This document shows, one piece after another, positions 36,901 through 45,339 of a DNA stretch of 64,000 bases. The notes below the pieces were generated by a model that was not told where the DNA came from, ran no database searches, and saw only the letters and a list, made by a program, of their open reading frames with translations. A program made the position numbers and the translations under genes. This DNA comes from Halichoerus grypus (taxonomy: Eukaryota > Chordata > Mammalia > Carnivora > Phocidae): positions 69,817,239-69,881,238 of the forward strand of contig NC_135712.1 of NCBI RefSeq assembly GCF_964656455.1. Reading direction: 5' to 3'. Numbering within the stretch: the stretch's first letter is position 1; each line of letters starts with the position of its first letter.

Positions 36901-39900
36901 TAAAAAGGATCTAGAGTTTTTAAATTTGAACAAAGGTTTATTCTAAAACACTGATATAACTGCTAAAAAAATTAATGAGTCATATACAATTAATAGGGTT
37001 CTGTTACAGCCTTAAAACCATTTTGGAACAAGATGGCTGTAAACAAATAAGCTTCCAAATTGCCAAAAATAACTGTATATGTAGAGTTCTAAGATCATTA
37101 GGTCACTTCTAAGGCACTCAATTCTGAGTGTTACCTTTGGAATATTTAACAAATCATAAAAGCCCTAGATGATAATACAAACAGTCTGGAAGTATTTTCC
37201 ATGCAGAATAGTCTCCACATTTTTCTTTTTTTTTGACAGAGAGAGAGACAGTGAGAGAGGGAACACAAGCAGGGGGAGTGGGAAAGGGAGAAGCAGGCCT
37301 CCTGCTGAGCAGGGAGCCCGATGCGGGGCTCGATCCCAGAACCCTGGGATCATGACCTGAGCTGAAGGCAGACGCTTAACAACTGAGCCACCCAGGTGCC
37401 CCTAGTCTCCACATATTTAAAAAGTTCTCATATAGAAAAGAGAGTTTGCTTCCTGTAACTCTGTAGAATTAACAGGTGGGCAAGATTTACTTCAAACTAA
37501 GAAAACTTCCTAGTAAATAGAGTTGTCTCCAATAATGGAGTTGTCTTGTGAAGTAGTATGCTCGTTCACTGGATATATGTATGCTGGAGTTATGTAATTA
37601 TCCACCAGATAGATTGTTAAAGAAATACCTAACTGGGTCGGGGCGCCTGGGTGGCTCAGTTGGTTAAGCAACTGCCTTCAGCTCAGGTCATGATCCTGGA
37701 GTCCCTGGATCGAGTCCCGCATCGGGCTCCCTGCTTGGCGAGGAGCCTGCTTCTCCCTCTAACCCTCCCCCCTCTCATGTAATCTTTCTCTCTCTCATTC
37801 TCGCTCTCTCAAATAAATAAATAAATCTTTAAAAAAAAAAAAAAAAAAGAAATACCTAACTGGGAAGGAGAGGGGTGCCTGGGTGGCTCGGTCGTTGGGC
37901 ATCTGCCTTCGGCTCAGGTCATGATCCCAGGGTCCTGGGATCGAGCCCTGCATTGGGCTCCCTGCTCAGTGGGAAGCCTGCTTCTCCCTCTCCCTCTCCC
38001 CCTGCTTGTGTTCCCTCTCTCGCTGTTTCTCTGTCAAATAAAAAAAAAAAAAAAAAGAAATACCTAACTGGGAAGGAAATAAAACCTCATGATACGTAAA
38101 ATCCTTTACAATACTGTAGTCCTAAATATAATTTATGCTGTTTTTATACTGAGGGTACCTTAAAAATGACCTAGTGTTTTTAAGAAGCAGGGTTATCACC
38201 TATTTAAAGCAACTTAAAATGTTTACCAGATTTCAAGATTAAACAAAAACCTGAGAGTAAATACAAATCACAAAGGGTACTAATATATTTCCTCCATGTT
38301 TTAAGTATGTACTAAAGATAGCATGCTATGAACCCACACATAATAGCTCTTTATTAAAGCTTACTTGTAAAACTTACCAGAATTCTGTTGGATTCCCCAT
38401 CGCACTCTCATCCTGAATTGCCGGGCACTACTTTGCTGGAGTTTTCTATTTAGTCTCGGAAAATTCTGCTTCTTTCCTTCCTTTCGATTCAATTTGATGA
38501 TATCATCTGTGATATAGGAAATGTGACGATTATTTTCATTTTAACCTAATGACTCGATTACTCAGTCTCATTTTCTAGTTAATAGATTTCCTATGTCCCT
38601 AACTTCTTTGCTACTTTGAAAGCACTTTCATAAGAAGATAATAATAAGATAAAAACTCAAATCAGCCAATATACTTGCAGCACTGAAGTAGTTTTGTAGG
38701 AAAAGTTCAATTCACTAGCCCAAAGCAGATCTACCAATTAATGAAGATTTCTGTTATCCGCAGTATTTCTTTACCTGATGCATATAAACAAAAGCCTGTT
38801 TACAAAAACTACTCATATTTACTTTCCAAAATCACAGAAGTGTCTAGTTTTTAAAGACCACCTTCCAATAAAACCATAGGCAGTAAAAAAACAAAAAACA
38901 TTCAATTAAAAGAGTACATCTCTAAAGAAGTTCACCTCAATTCAGCAAATATTTACTGAGCATACACTATGTACAATGAATATATATGACAGGCTGTGCT
39001 AGAATGAAAACAACAAAAGTAAAATATGGTCCCTTTTCTCAGTTAAGTTTAAAATTATTGATGGAAACAGACAAGTAAATAGCTAATATGAAATAAAACA
39101 AGTACATAAGAACGGTATAGTACAAAAAGAAAATAACATGGGTTCTCTACTCCTCTAGCAAAATAATTCAGGGTTACCTTACTTTGCTTTCTACCTGATC
39201 TTTCAAATCCTCATTTTTTCCAAAAACACTTTTAAACTCTCCAAAAGTAATTTACAAACATTACATTGCTCTAATACCACAGCACAACAATATGAAGATC
39301 AGGAAACTAAATATACTTCAGATTTCTATTTACAAATGTTAAAAGAAGATTACTAGAATCCAAAAATACTCATTTAAGAAATATCCAAATACTTTGTCCA
39401 CAGTCCCAACTCCAATATTAATTTTGATGATTGATAAAGCAAATAAGCCTGGTCAACAACTTAATAAAATTTCACAAAACTAATTAACCTCAATTATTTT
39501 TTCCAAACTGCTCTAAACACAAGAACCTAACAACTGTATTAATGTAATTAGTCTTCTTTCAAGTAAAAGAAGAAATTATGTATTATAGGAATCCTTCCTT
39601 ATATATTACCTACCAGTAATCGTCAAGATTCTTAATCACAAATATTCATTAAAATAATTCAAATCTCCCCAAAGTACTTTGTTATCTTCTTGAGGTCAGT
39701 CCTTCCCCTAAAATAAATTCATCCAAGTAAAAGACACTCAAAAATATTTGTTTTAAAATAAAAAGGTTTCAGGGCCCCCTGGGTGGCTCAGTTGGTTAAG
39801 CGTCTGCCTTCAGCTCAGTTCATGATCTCAGGGTCCTGGGACCCAGCCCAGCACTGGGCTACCTCCTCAGCGGGGAGTCTGCTTCTCCTTCTCCATCTTG

Positions 39901-42873
39901 CCCCTTCTTATTCCCCACTTGTGCTCTTTTTCTCTCTCTCTCAAATAAAGAAATAAAATCTTTAAAAAAAAAAAAGTTTCATGAAATCAGATACATGAAC
40001 ATGTTATATTCTCAGGCGGCAGAAAGGGAATACTTTTGAACACTTCTGAAACACTACTTTCCTTTGACAAGGTACTACTTACTCTTCCCCAGAAGTCTGA
40101 AATCTCAGAGCCATGAGAGTACACCAAAAAAATGAATTTGCTGGGGATCATTAAAAAAAAAAAAAAGGCAAAATATAATTTTGACTAACCAGGTTTATTT
40201 TAAAATAGAGCATTTTATAAACTATAAACATAACAAAATTAAAAGTAGCAAAACATATGAAATATAAAATTGCTTTATATTTAAATGTTTTATTATCTAA
40301 ATCCTCAAGTTAAATGATTGTGGATTCCTCCAATCTAAAAGAAGAAAATGGCTTTCTCCTACTTAGGTAGACAGGGTATGTATCAGAAAAAACAAACAAA
40401 AATCCCATTACAATGAGCTACTTTTATGAAAAAATTTCTTCCATGACAACAGGGATATATACATGGTAATAAAAACAGTAGTAACTAAGAAGCGTTGTTC
40501 TCACAAGTATTCATTTAATTCTCACAACAATTCTATGAAGTATTATAATACCCATTTTCAAATTAAGAAACTGAACCACAATGAGGCCAGCTATTGGTAA
40601 CCTTGGTAGATATTCTATATGAATATTCATATAATTCATACAGCCACAATTTAAAACAAACAAAAATCAGATTCTAAACCTCTGCAGACCTGATAAAGTG
40701 GAATACTCACAAAGCATAATAACTGTCTAAAATAGGTACCATCACAGGGTGCCTGGTTGACTCAGTCAGAAGAGCATGCAACTCTTGATCTCAGGGTCAT
40801 AAAATTGAGCCCCAGGTTGGGTGTAGAGACTACTAAAAAAAAAAGTACCATTTCTTCATTCCATTTCTGTAAAATTCTCAATTAAAAAAAATGGAACCTG
40901 AAAGAATGCTATATATTCTTGGGAGAAGAGAAAAGAAACCAATGTCTATTTTAGCTATATATCATAGCACTTCGTTTCTACCTTCAAAGAGAATTATCCC
41001 TCCATTTTCTTCACTTGAACATCCTAACCACCAAACAAAATAATACAAAAAAACCTAGAAACTTAAGAAATGTATTGGTTATGATAATACATGTTTAACA
41101 CTTCCTGCAACATCTATAAGTTTTTTTTTATTTGTATGATTTGGGGCGAGTTATTTCTCTATGCCTCAGGTTTTGTAAAACAGGAATAACAACAATGGCT
41201 TATATAGTGTTTGTGTAAATATAATGCTTACTGTGTACCAGGTACTGTTCTAAGTGGTTTATATATGCCTATTGACTCATTTAATACAGAACCCTCTGAG
41301 ACAGACCAGCACTATTATCACTTTTTACACATGAAGCACTGAGAAATACTTTGCCTGTGACCACATGGCTAGTAAGTGGCAGGGGATCTGAAATGAAGAC
41401 AGTGCGGTTCTGGATTCCATGCTTTTTATCATTAGGAGCACATACCTCATAGAGTTATTACGAGACTAAACCGAGTTAATACACATCAAATGTTTAGATC
41501 AGTGCCTGCAGGTGGTAAGCACTCAATAAATATTCATTATCAAATTCTTCTTGGCCTTAGCTGCAAAGATTTCTCATTTCTTTAGAGTTCCCTACTATCA
41601 GCAAGACAAGACTTGAGGCCAAACCTATTATTTCTGATGATTTACTTAATTCACATATTAGATTCTGATGTGTGGTAATCGCAGCAATCCAAGAGTTTTT
41701 GATTTTTGACTTAAAACTTAGCAGATAAACCACAGCAAAAAAGAAAAATACCTTCCTTGGAAAAGTTACACCTCTGTATCCACCTGTCAGGTACTTTTCA
41801 AACACTTACCCGAAAAACTATAGGCCACAAAAAGAGCAGGCAGAACCACATCTGATAACGGGAACTTGAATCTTGACAAAAAGCTGGTTAACTTTTAAAC
41901 CAGCTAATCCAGAGGCTAGTGCCTCACTACTGTTAGGTCTGAACGTTTAATTGAATCACCGACCCTCCTACTTTCTACAAAATCCTCACCAAAGCACCCC
42001 ACTCTTCCTTATAGGGGCTGGACCCCATGCTTCACCGGGCTGCCCATTAATCCATGTCAATCTCTCCTTCGGTTTTTGCTTTTTTCCTAATTAGCTAACT
42101 TTGCGGCCTAGATAAGGAGAGAGCGCCTTTCTAGGCACCTCCTAATAAAACCATCCGATGAAGCCGTTGCCTGATGGTATTTTGACAAACGCTCCAGGGT
42201 GGGCGCCTCGCTGTGGCCCCGAGGTCTGGCGCCAGGCAGAAATGGCCAACTCTCGGGGGCGTCTCTGCGCTGCCCGCACCGCGTCAGGCATAGGCCTGGC
42301 CACACAAATGCCCAACAAGCCCTCTCCTGAACCAGCGACTCTAACCGAACAGACCCAGCCGGGCTCTCAAAGGGCTTTCTTCAGCAAGGATGTCTCCCTC
42401 GCTCCCGACACCGCCCACAGCGACACGCTTGAGGGGAAAGCCGCGGAGTTTTCCTCACAAAGAGCCGGGGTCGTCCGCGAGTGGTAGCGCCCCTCGACCC
42501 TCAAAAACCCCCAACCCGCGGCGCCGCCCGCCCTCACTGCCTCTCCTCAGACACAGCCCCGCCGAGGGGACGCCCGGGTCCCTCCGGCTCAACCACCGCA
42601 CCAGCTGGCGCTCCCCCGTCCCCGTGGGCCCTCACTTGGTTCCGCCCACCCGCAAGGAAAAACTCGAGCGACAACTGCGGCCAACCGCCCCTTCCCCCAC
42701 AAACCGCGGTACTTGGTTCCACCCACACCCTCCCCCCACTCCCACTCGGTCCAACTCGGCTCCTTACCCAAAGACATATCAATTTTGTCAAGGTTTTCAT
42801 TGCTGCGGGCTTTCGGCTGCGGCGGCGGTGGGGTCGCCGTGGCTCCCACTAACCGGGTACCAAACCGGTTCAT
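15860..42873 (-). CDS. FYTTD1: FYTTD1 / UIF, complete coding sequence in nine exons
   Basis: FYTTD1 (forty-two-three domain containing 1, UAP56-interacting factor) is a nuclear mRNA-export adaptor that binds the helicase UAP56/DDX39B and hands mRNA to NXF1. Join on the minus strand: 42873-42768, 38506-38378, 28093-27945, 23671-23559, 21597-21501, 21087-21026, 19512-19438, 18197-18071, 15958-15860. The exon lengths sum to 957 nt (318 residues plus stop), the length I recall for the human protein. All introns are GT-AG and phases agree at every junction. The N-terminus carries the UAP56-binding motif [15 protein letters not shown] (about residues 29-43), then a basic Arg/Lys-rich region ([10 protein letters not shown], about 90-100). 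The C-terminus ends [10 protein letters not shown]. There is no frameshift or premature stop, so the gene looks functional. LRCH3 follows downstream on the same strand, and RUBCN is divergent upstream. Confidence 0.97.
16035..16225 (-). repeat. MIR
   Basis: Reverse MIR: AACTCATTTAACTCTAACAA, GTTAGTTAACTTGCCTAC and CTCCTAACCACTATAAATGC. Confidence 0.75.
16397..16582 (-). mobile_element. Can-SINE
   Basis: Duplication AAACGTATTTTCTT (16383-16396) and AAACATATTTTCTT (16583-16596). Confidence 0.92.
16825..17718 (+). mobile_element. Old L1, ORF2 end and 3' segment (5'-truncated, decayed)
   Basis: 16830-17220 reads as the degraded ORF2 reverse-transcriptase segment (GACAAAATCCAACATCCATT, CATGCTCTCACCACTTCTATT). 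17225-17700 is the 3' ORF2 portion (GGAAATAGCCCAAGTGTCTA, TACTCAGCAATAAAAAGACC). It is interrupted on the right by a SINE. No intact frame. Confidence 0.85.
17719..17927 (+). mobile_element. Can-SINE
   Basis: GGGATGCCTGGGTGGCTCAG head. Duplication AAACAAAAAGTAG / AAACAGAAAGTAG around it. Confidence 0.92.
18071..18197 (-). CDS. FYTTD1: FYTTD1 coding exon 8
   Basis: 127 nt encoding (V)[19 protein letters not shown] then [16 protein letters not shown] and INSVGKQ. Acceptor TTCTAATAG, donor CAG|GTAACA. Ends in phase 0. Confidence 0.95.
18198..19437 (-). other. FYTTD1: FYTTD1 intron 7
   Basis: 1.24 kb, largely occupied by a Tigger-type MITE (18.33-18.81 kb). The rest is AT-rich. Confidence 0.85.
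18328..18814 (-). mobile_element. Tigger-type MITE (probably MER2 group)
   Basis: Terminal inverted repeats of the CCCCCTTATCC type (left 'CTCCCCCCTTATCCACAGGG', right 'ACAAGGGGGTACTATTGTA'). Internal AAGTTTAATTTATAAATTAG and GATGAGATGAAGTGAGGTGA segments are typical of this TcMar-Tigger group as I remember it. The strand is arbitrary. Near full length, in FYTTD1 intron 7. Confidence 0.75.
19438..19512 (-). CDS. FYTTD1: FYTTD1 coding exon 7
   Basis: 75 nt, phase 2 to phase 2, encoding (Q)[17 protein letters not shown] then PGAVQCP. Acceptor GAAACTAG, donor AGT|GTAAGT. Symmetric phase means skipping would stay in frame. Confidence 0.95.
19513..21025 (-). other. FYTTD1: FYTTD1 intron 6
   Basis: 1.5 kb of AT-rich DNA with no SINE and no repeat I can name. 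The 125-codon plus-strand open frame at 20.23-20.6 kb has no recognisable homology and lies antisense in this intron. Confidence 0.8.
21026..21087 (-). CDS. FYTTD1: FYTTD1 coding exon 6
   Basis: Small 62-nt exon encoding [20 protein letters not shown] plus CA of the next codon. Acceptor TTCCCTTCAG, donor TCA|GTAAGT. Intron 5 is only 413 bp. Confidence 0.95.
21501..21597 (-). CDS. FYTTD1: FYTTD1 coding exon 5
   Basis: 97 nt encoding (K)[18 protein letters not shown] then [14 protein letters not shown]. Acceptor TTGTTGCAG, donor AAAG|GTATAA. Ends in phase 0. Confidence 0.95.
22635..22920 (+). mobile_element. Short tRNA-Lys-type Can-SINE, split by a SINE
   Basis: Left part GAGCGCCTGGCTGGCTC...GCATGTAACTCTT; right part AACTCTTGATCTTGGGGTTG...CCCACGTTACTTTAAAA. 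Confidence 0.85.
22672..22866 (-). mobile_element. Can-SINE inserted into an older Can-SINE
   Basis: Duplication AACTCTT at 22665-22671 and 22867-22873 taken from the anticodon-loop region of the host SINE. Long T run and GA repeat at the left. Confidence 0.92.
23003..23200 (+). mobile_element. Can-SINE, full length
   Basis: Perfect duplication AAGAGTAATTGAGAC at 22987-23001 and 23201-23215. Confidence 0.95.
23559..23671 (-). CDS. FYTTD1: FYTTD1 coding exon 4
   Basis: 113 nt encoding [20 protein letters not shown] then [17 protein letters not shown], ending in phase 2 (AA, completed to Lys by exon 5). Acceptor TTCTAAAAG has a short, purine-containing tract; donor AA|GTAAGT is perfect. Confidence 0.95.
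23851..24051 (-). mobile_element. Can-SINE, full length
   Basis: Duplication AACCACATCATAC at 23838-23850 and 24053-24065. Confidence 0.95.
25110..25500 (-). mobile_element. Old L1 3' UTR (L1M type)
   Basis: AAATAAATGGAATCACACAG, TAGCATGATGTTTTGAGG and AGAATTCCATAGTATGG are the reverse of a classic old mammalian L1 3' segment. Confidence 0.7.
25648..25859 (+). mobile_element. Can-SINE
   Basis: Duplication AAAAGTTCTATGGAACA (25631-25647) and AAAGTTCTATGGAACA (25860-25875). Confidence 0.95.
27122..27600 (+). mobile_element. L1 3' segment (old)
   Basis: ACAGCAACATTATTCATAAT, GGTATATCCATATAATGGAA and TATTATTCAGTAATAAAAAA: the conserved end of L1 ORF2 plus 3' UTR, decayed. Confidence 0.85.
27759..27848 (-). 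pseudogene. 5S rRNA retropseudogene, 3'-truncated, tailless
   Basis: The minus strand matches 5S rRNA from its first base: GTCTACGGCCATACCACCCT through GATCTCGTCTGATCT and GGTTAGTACTTGGATGGGAG, with few substitutions. It stops at about position 90 of 121, so the last ~31 nt are missing and there is no poly(A) tail. A perfect 10-bp duplication TAAAATACTC flanks it (27749-27758 and 27849-27858). Internal A-box/C-box sequence is largely kept, but the lost 3' end and absence of a T-run terminator make it non-functional as a 5S gene. It lies in FYTTD1 intron 3, in sense orientation. Confidence 0.95.
27945..28093 (-). CDS. FYTTD1: FYTTD1 coding exon 3
   Basis: 149 nt encoding [20 protein letters not shown] followed by [18 protein letters not shown] and [12 protein letters not shown]. 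Strongly basic, as expected of an RNA- or NXF1-contacting adaptor region. Acceptor CCTACAG, donor AAG|GTAGGA (weaker than consensus). A 5S rRNA pseudogene lies about 100 bp downstream in intron 3. Confidence 0.96.
28716..28934 (-). mobile_element. Can-SINE, full length
   Basis: Perfect 17-bp duplication CATTTCTACTGTATTTA at 28699-28715 and 28935-28951. Confidence 0.95.
29061..29250 (-). mobile_element. Can-SINE
   Basis: Complete minus copy ending GAGCCACCCAGGTGTCCC; imperfect flanking TAAATATTTTTTAA. Confidence 0.9.
29622..29722 (-). mobile_element. Short tRNA-Lys-type Can-SINE
   Basis: Reverse of a tRNA-Lys-like body (AGGCTCCATGCCCAACG ... ACTGAGCCAGCCAGG). Duplication TCATTGTATTATT at 29609-29621 and 29723-29735. 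Confidence 0.9.
30161..30327 (+). mobile_element. Can-SINE with internal deletion
   Basis: Head TGGCGCCTGGGTGGCTCAG. The region between CGGGCTCCC and CCCCTGCTTGTG is shortened. Duplication AGTAAATAG at 30152-30160 and 30328-30336. Confidence 0.93.
30738..30926 (-). mobile_element. Can-SINE
   Basis: Duplication CCTTTGATACT / CCTTTGGTACT at 30727-30737 and 30927-30937. Confidence 0.93.
31234..31274 (+). repeat. 17-bp direct repeat flanking seven A residues
   Basis: CAAATTATTTTCTTGGG at 31234-31250 and again at 31258-31274, separated only by AAAAAAA. This looks like a target-site duplication around a poly(A)-only insertion. Confidence 0.85.
31420..31606 (-). mobile_element. Can-SINE
   Basis: Imperfect duplication GGGCATTTTTATT / GTGCATTTCTATT at 31407-31419 and 31607-31619. 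Confidence 0.9.
32471..32587 (-). mobile_element. Short tRNA-Lys-type Can-SINE
   Basis: Reverse of TGGCTCAGTCAGAAGAGTG...GTTCGAGCCCCACATTGGG (B box GTTCGAGCCCC intact). Imperfect duplication TGAAATCAAATT / TGAAACCAAATT. Confidence 0.9.
32725..32930 (-). repeat. MIR (decayed)
   Basis: Reverse MIR order: ACTGAGTACTTTAAACAAG, TTTTGCAGGTGAGCAAAGTG, TTGTCACAGTTAGAAAATGG. Confidence 0.6.
33164..33206 (+). repeat. 17-bp direct repeat flanking T(A)8
   Basis: AAATCAGTGGGCTTTAT at 33164-33180 and 33190-33206, separated by TAAAAAAAA only. Confidence 0.85.
33893..33993 (-). mobile_element. Short tRNA-Lys-type Can-SINE
   Basis: Reverse tRNA-like body GCTCTACGCCCAATGTGGGG...CAGTCAGGCGCCCC; duplication TCCTTTCTTAG / TCTTTTCTTAG. 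Confidence 0.9.
34525..35243. mobile_element. hAT-type DNA transposon remnant with terminal inverted repeats
   Basis: Left end TTCTCAAACTTTTTGGTCTC, right end GGTCCCTGAACAACACTTTGAGAACC: inverted TTCTCAAA ends typical of hAT-Charlie-type elements. Interrupted by a SINE at 34557-34763. No transposase frame. Confidence 0.7.
34557..34763 (-). mobile_element. Can-SINE inside the hAT remnant
   Basis: Duplication CTCAGGACCTCT / CTCAGGACCCCT at 34545-34556 and 34764-34775, taken from the transposon end. Confidence 0.93.
35381..35500 (+). mobile_element. Short tRNA-Lys-type Can-SINE
   Basis: GGGCGCCTAGCTGGCTCC head; GTTCAAGCCCC B box. Imperfect duplication around AATAATTTATTCAGA / AACAATTTATTGAGA. 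Confidence 0.88.
35690..36030 (+). repeat. L2-like 3' segment
   Basis: AAGCTCAGATCATAACCCC, GAAAGCTTTTCTGATCC, then TACTAGAAATTCCTTGAAG follow the order of an L2 3' end. Decayed. Confidence 0.5.
36232..36427 (+). mobile_element. Can-SINE, first of a tandem pair
   Basis: Flanked by TAAGAAATTACTAGAG at 36216-36231 and 36428-36443. Confidence 0.95.
36446..36697 (+). mobile_element. Can-SINE, older long subtype, second of a tandem pair
   Basis: GGGGCGCCTGAGTGGCTCAG head, a longer middle (CTCATGGGACGTGGGG) and a CACACACACA tract before the tail. Followed by a third target copy TAAGAAATTAGAG (3-nt deletion) from 36698. Confidence 0.93.
37221..37402 (-). mobile_element. Can-SINE
   Basis: Perfect duplication TAGTCTCCACAT at 37209-37220 and 37403-37414. 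Confidence 0.95.
37640..37847 (+). mobile_element. Can-SINE, first of a tandem pair
   Basis: Flanked by AGAAATACCTAACTGGG at 37621-37637 and 37848-37864. Confidence 0.95.
37872..38055 (+). mobile_element. Can-SINE, second of a tandem pair
   Basis: Flanked by AGAAATACCTAACTGGG plus AAGGA at 37848-37869 and 38056-38077 (22 bp identical). Confidence 0.95.
38378..38506 (-). CDS. FYTTD1: FYTTD1 coding exon 2
   Basis: 129 nt, phase 1 on both sides. It supplies the second half of the UAP56-binding motif ([13 protein letters not shown]) followed by [14 protein letters not shown] and [13 protein letters not shown]. Acceptor ATATCACAG, donor TCTG|GTAAGT. Skipping this exon would keep frame but remove half of the helicase-binding motif. 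Confidence 0.96.
39772..39970 (+). mobile_element. Can-SINE
   Basis: GGGCCCCCTGGGTGGCTCAG head. Approximate duplication AAAAGGTTTCA / AAAAAGTTTCA. Confidence 0.92.
40495..40615 (-). repeat. MIR fragment
   Basis: TTCATTTAATTCTCACAACA, TACCCATTTTCAAATTAAGA: reverse MIR 3' half. Confidence 0.7.
40746..40844 (+). mobile_element. Short tRNA-Lys-type Can-SINE
   Basis: GGGTGCCTGGTTGACTCAG head, AACTCTTGATCTCAGGGTC anticodon-arm region, A tail at 40835-40844. Confidence 0.88.
41127..41545 (+). repeat. MIR (plus) split by a second MIR (minus)
   Basis: Plus MIR core (GGGCGAGTTATTTCTCTATG) at about 41140-41215 and its 3' end (CATACCTCATAGAGTTATTA to CTCAATAAATATT) at 41440-41545. Between them is a minus MIR from about 41215 to 41435 (TGACTCATTTAATACAGAAC, ACATGGCTAGTAAGTGGCAG). 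Confidence 0.75.
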
Positions 42874-43330
42874 GGCTGGGGACGTCGCGCTGGAACAGTC
42901 AGCGGAGAAGGCCAGAGACCGAGGCCTGCCACCTCCCACTCACGCACGCAGACTAGCTGCACCGAGGGAGCGCGCACGCGTGGTAGCGGCGCCCTCGCTC
43001 TCCCACCCGCGGCTGCGGGCGGGGAGAGGGGCTACAGAGACGAGCGGCCGGCGAGAGCGGCCCCACGCCCGGGCTTGCTCCTAGCGGCCCTTGCCGGGCA
43101 GGAGGAAACATTGCACCCGCTGCTCTGGACGCTTGCAAAGGCCGCTGTTTTAGCTATTCGCCTTTCCGCCCAAATTGGGCGATGCTGGACTCTGAGCACC
43201 TCAGGATCGCATGCCTTAAATGAGATTGTGTTCCTCCGTGTCCTTCCACTCCGTCCTGCTTCAGAAAGGCCCCCTAAGCTTTGGTACACACGAACCTTTC
43301 ACACCCCGCTGCAATGCAGCCTCAGAGGCA
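42120..43330 (-). promoter_or_regulatory. FYTTD1: FYTTD1 CpG-island promoter
   Basis: Large CpG-dense block around exon 1. The transcription start is expected just upstream of 42873, probably 42.88-43.1 kb. An NRF1-like GCGCACGCG lies near 42972. A palindrome GCCCAAATTGGGC with an ATTGG (inverted CCAAT) core lies near 43.17 kb. Several open frames on both strands here are by-products of GC richness. Confidence 0.8.
42768..42873 (-). CDS. FYTTD1: FYTTD1 coding exon 1
   Basis: Encodes [14 protein letters not shown], a Pro-rich stretch (PPPPQPK), then [14 protein letters not shown]: 35 residues plus one base. The ATG is the first in frame, and the open frame extends only 22 codons upstream without another ATG. 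The donor is TTTGG|GTAAGG. The UAP56-binding motif is cut by this splice site after MSL. Confidence 0.97.
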
Positions 43331-45339
43331 GGATAGACCCCGTAGGGCTTAGATTGCAGAGCTCCCCTCTCCCAGGCAGCTCCTCCACCTGCAACATGCG
43401 GAGTCGCCACGTCTGGATGCAGAGCAAAAGCTGCAGTAACAATTCTTGCGTCACCTTACCAATAAAAGCAAATGCTAACGTTTCCTGCATCTGTACCACT
43501 TCTCAACCGGCACTCTAAAACATTTTACACGGTACTAGCTACCTTAATAACACCTCATCTTCCCCTAGGAGAGGGGTAAGTACCTCTGCTTGTTTGGCTG
43601 CATTTTTCTCTAATTCATTTGCGTTGGGAATTGATAGGATTCGTTTTTCTTTCTAATCATCCTTGTAGGAAAACTTCTTAATATTTTATGAATTCCTGCA
43701 TAATAACTTTTTTTTTCCTATTTACCAAACATGATATTTCCCTCTCTTCTTACCTCTTTCTCCTCCTCCAAAGCAACTGTGCTTCTATGGGAGCATTTAG
43801 GTTATATCACCCTCATAACAGCTTAAAGCTATCTAAAGCATTTGCATCTAAGGAAAAAACCAGGGACAGGTATTCCGTCCATTTAGAAATCTCTGCCACC
43901 TTCCTCCTGTCCACTTCCTAAAATTTCTTTTTGCATAGAGATGAACCAGTGACCTAAAGCATCTCAAAACCACGGTAGCCTGTACTTAATTATTTTTTTC
44001 CCCAAGACAAAACCATAGAAGAGTGAATCAGCTCAGGACACACCTATGAAGGGGTGCAAGAAACTTTAATGGTAAAGGAAGGTTTGGACTAAAAAGCCCC
44101 AAGAACAATATTTGGCATGTCAAGGAGAGTAGCATATATGCTCTTAGCACAATGTGCTTGATTTTATTACTATTCCATCCAACAGCCACCAACCCTCCTC
44201 TGACTACTAAAAACTAGGGAAAATGGGTTATAGAGATAAAAGTATGAGAGAGACCTACGTTTTACTGAGTGGTACCTTTTTCACTCACTTCAGTCATTCA
44301 CTGTATGAACTTGGGAGACTGTCCGCAGATGAACTCATCTGCAAAACAAGAAGTAGTTATACTAAATACATACATCATACGTAATTATTCTTGGATTTCT
44401 TATGGTTCTAAAATCTACGCACGAAACATTTTTCTTCACAATATCATTCTCTCCCTAGAAATAATTTCTATAATCTCTGCTTATTTGTGGGAGTAATCTA
44501 CAGGAAAGAACATTAGGTTAAGTTCTTAATGTTATGGAAGAAAAGTAATGCATTTAGAGTTTGGATGCATTTTGTACTTCAGGTATTCATAGGACAGATA
44601 AGAAAAATCCCAAATATATAAAATCCTACCCACCACCAATATATATAAAGATTTCCTTTTATCCTGATCTTCTCCCCAAAACTGAAGCTCGACTCCAAAT
44701 CTCCTTAACTTTAAAGGGAACATGCCCCAATGTTTCATTAAGCAATCCTAGCTGTTGTGTTTCAGACTTTGAGATTTCCCCAAAGGCTGAGGGTCTGAGT
44801 CTCAGAATAGTCACCCAGATTCCAAAGGGAAAAACGAGGAAACGAGAAACATTGTGTAAGGATAGGTCAGTCACGTACAAAATAGTAGAAAACAAAACAG
44901 CAACCTGAGACACATACAGCAAAAGTGAAGTAGAAGACAAACTGAGAAATCAGAACTGGGGCTCGTCTAAGAAGCAGATCTGCCAGCCACAAGGGCTGGA
45001 GTTAAAAGGTCAACCCCGCATTTTCTGGGGCATGAGAGGCAGTTATTCATTTAATTATACAATCATTGAGCACCAGACATTGTAATAGGCTCTGGGGATA
45101 AAATGATGAGTAAAGTTGGATTCAGCTCCTATCCTCATACAGCTTGCAGAGCAAAAAAAAAAATTTTTTTTGAGTAGGTATTGTGAATAAGTACAGTACT
45201 GCGCCGGACACTGAATATATAGCCATTGTCTGGAGTACAGTAGTTCAGCAGCTTCATCTAAATCAGAATAAACATGGAATTCAAGTAACTGCCTTTTTAG
45301 AGGCTTGATTTCGTACAGCATACATAAGACAATGTCTAG

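Larger units (their letters stand above)
28094..38377 (-). other. FYTTD1: FYTTD1 intron 2
   Basis: 10.3 kb, the largest intron. Dense in SINEs (two of them tandem pairs), an old antisense L1 (about 29.26-31.7 kb), a hAT-type element (34.5-35.24 kb), L2 and MIR fragments, and the two poly(A)-only direct-repeat structures. 31.7-32.45 kb is probably another old repeat that I could not name. No extra FYTTD1 exon is recognised. Confidence 0.85.
38507..42767 (-). other. FYTTD1: FYTTD1 intron 1
   Basis: 4.26 kb. Contains two plus-strand SINEs (39.8 and 40.75 kb), MIR fragments including a minus MIR nested in a plus MIR (41.1-41.55 kb), and the intragenic side of the CpG island. The rest is AT-rich and unassigned. 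Confidence 0.85.

Noticed and set aside
42390..42956. Plus-strand open frames of 109-188 codons in the FYTTD1 CpG island
   Set aside because: Low stop frequency in GC-rich DNA; Pro/Arg/Ser-rich translations without family resemblance, overlapping the true exon on the other strand.
43075..43518. 147-codon plus-strand open frame upstream of FYTTD1
   Set aside because: No recognisable homology, no splice context, partly in the CpG island. Not supported.
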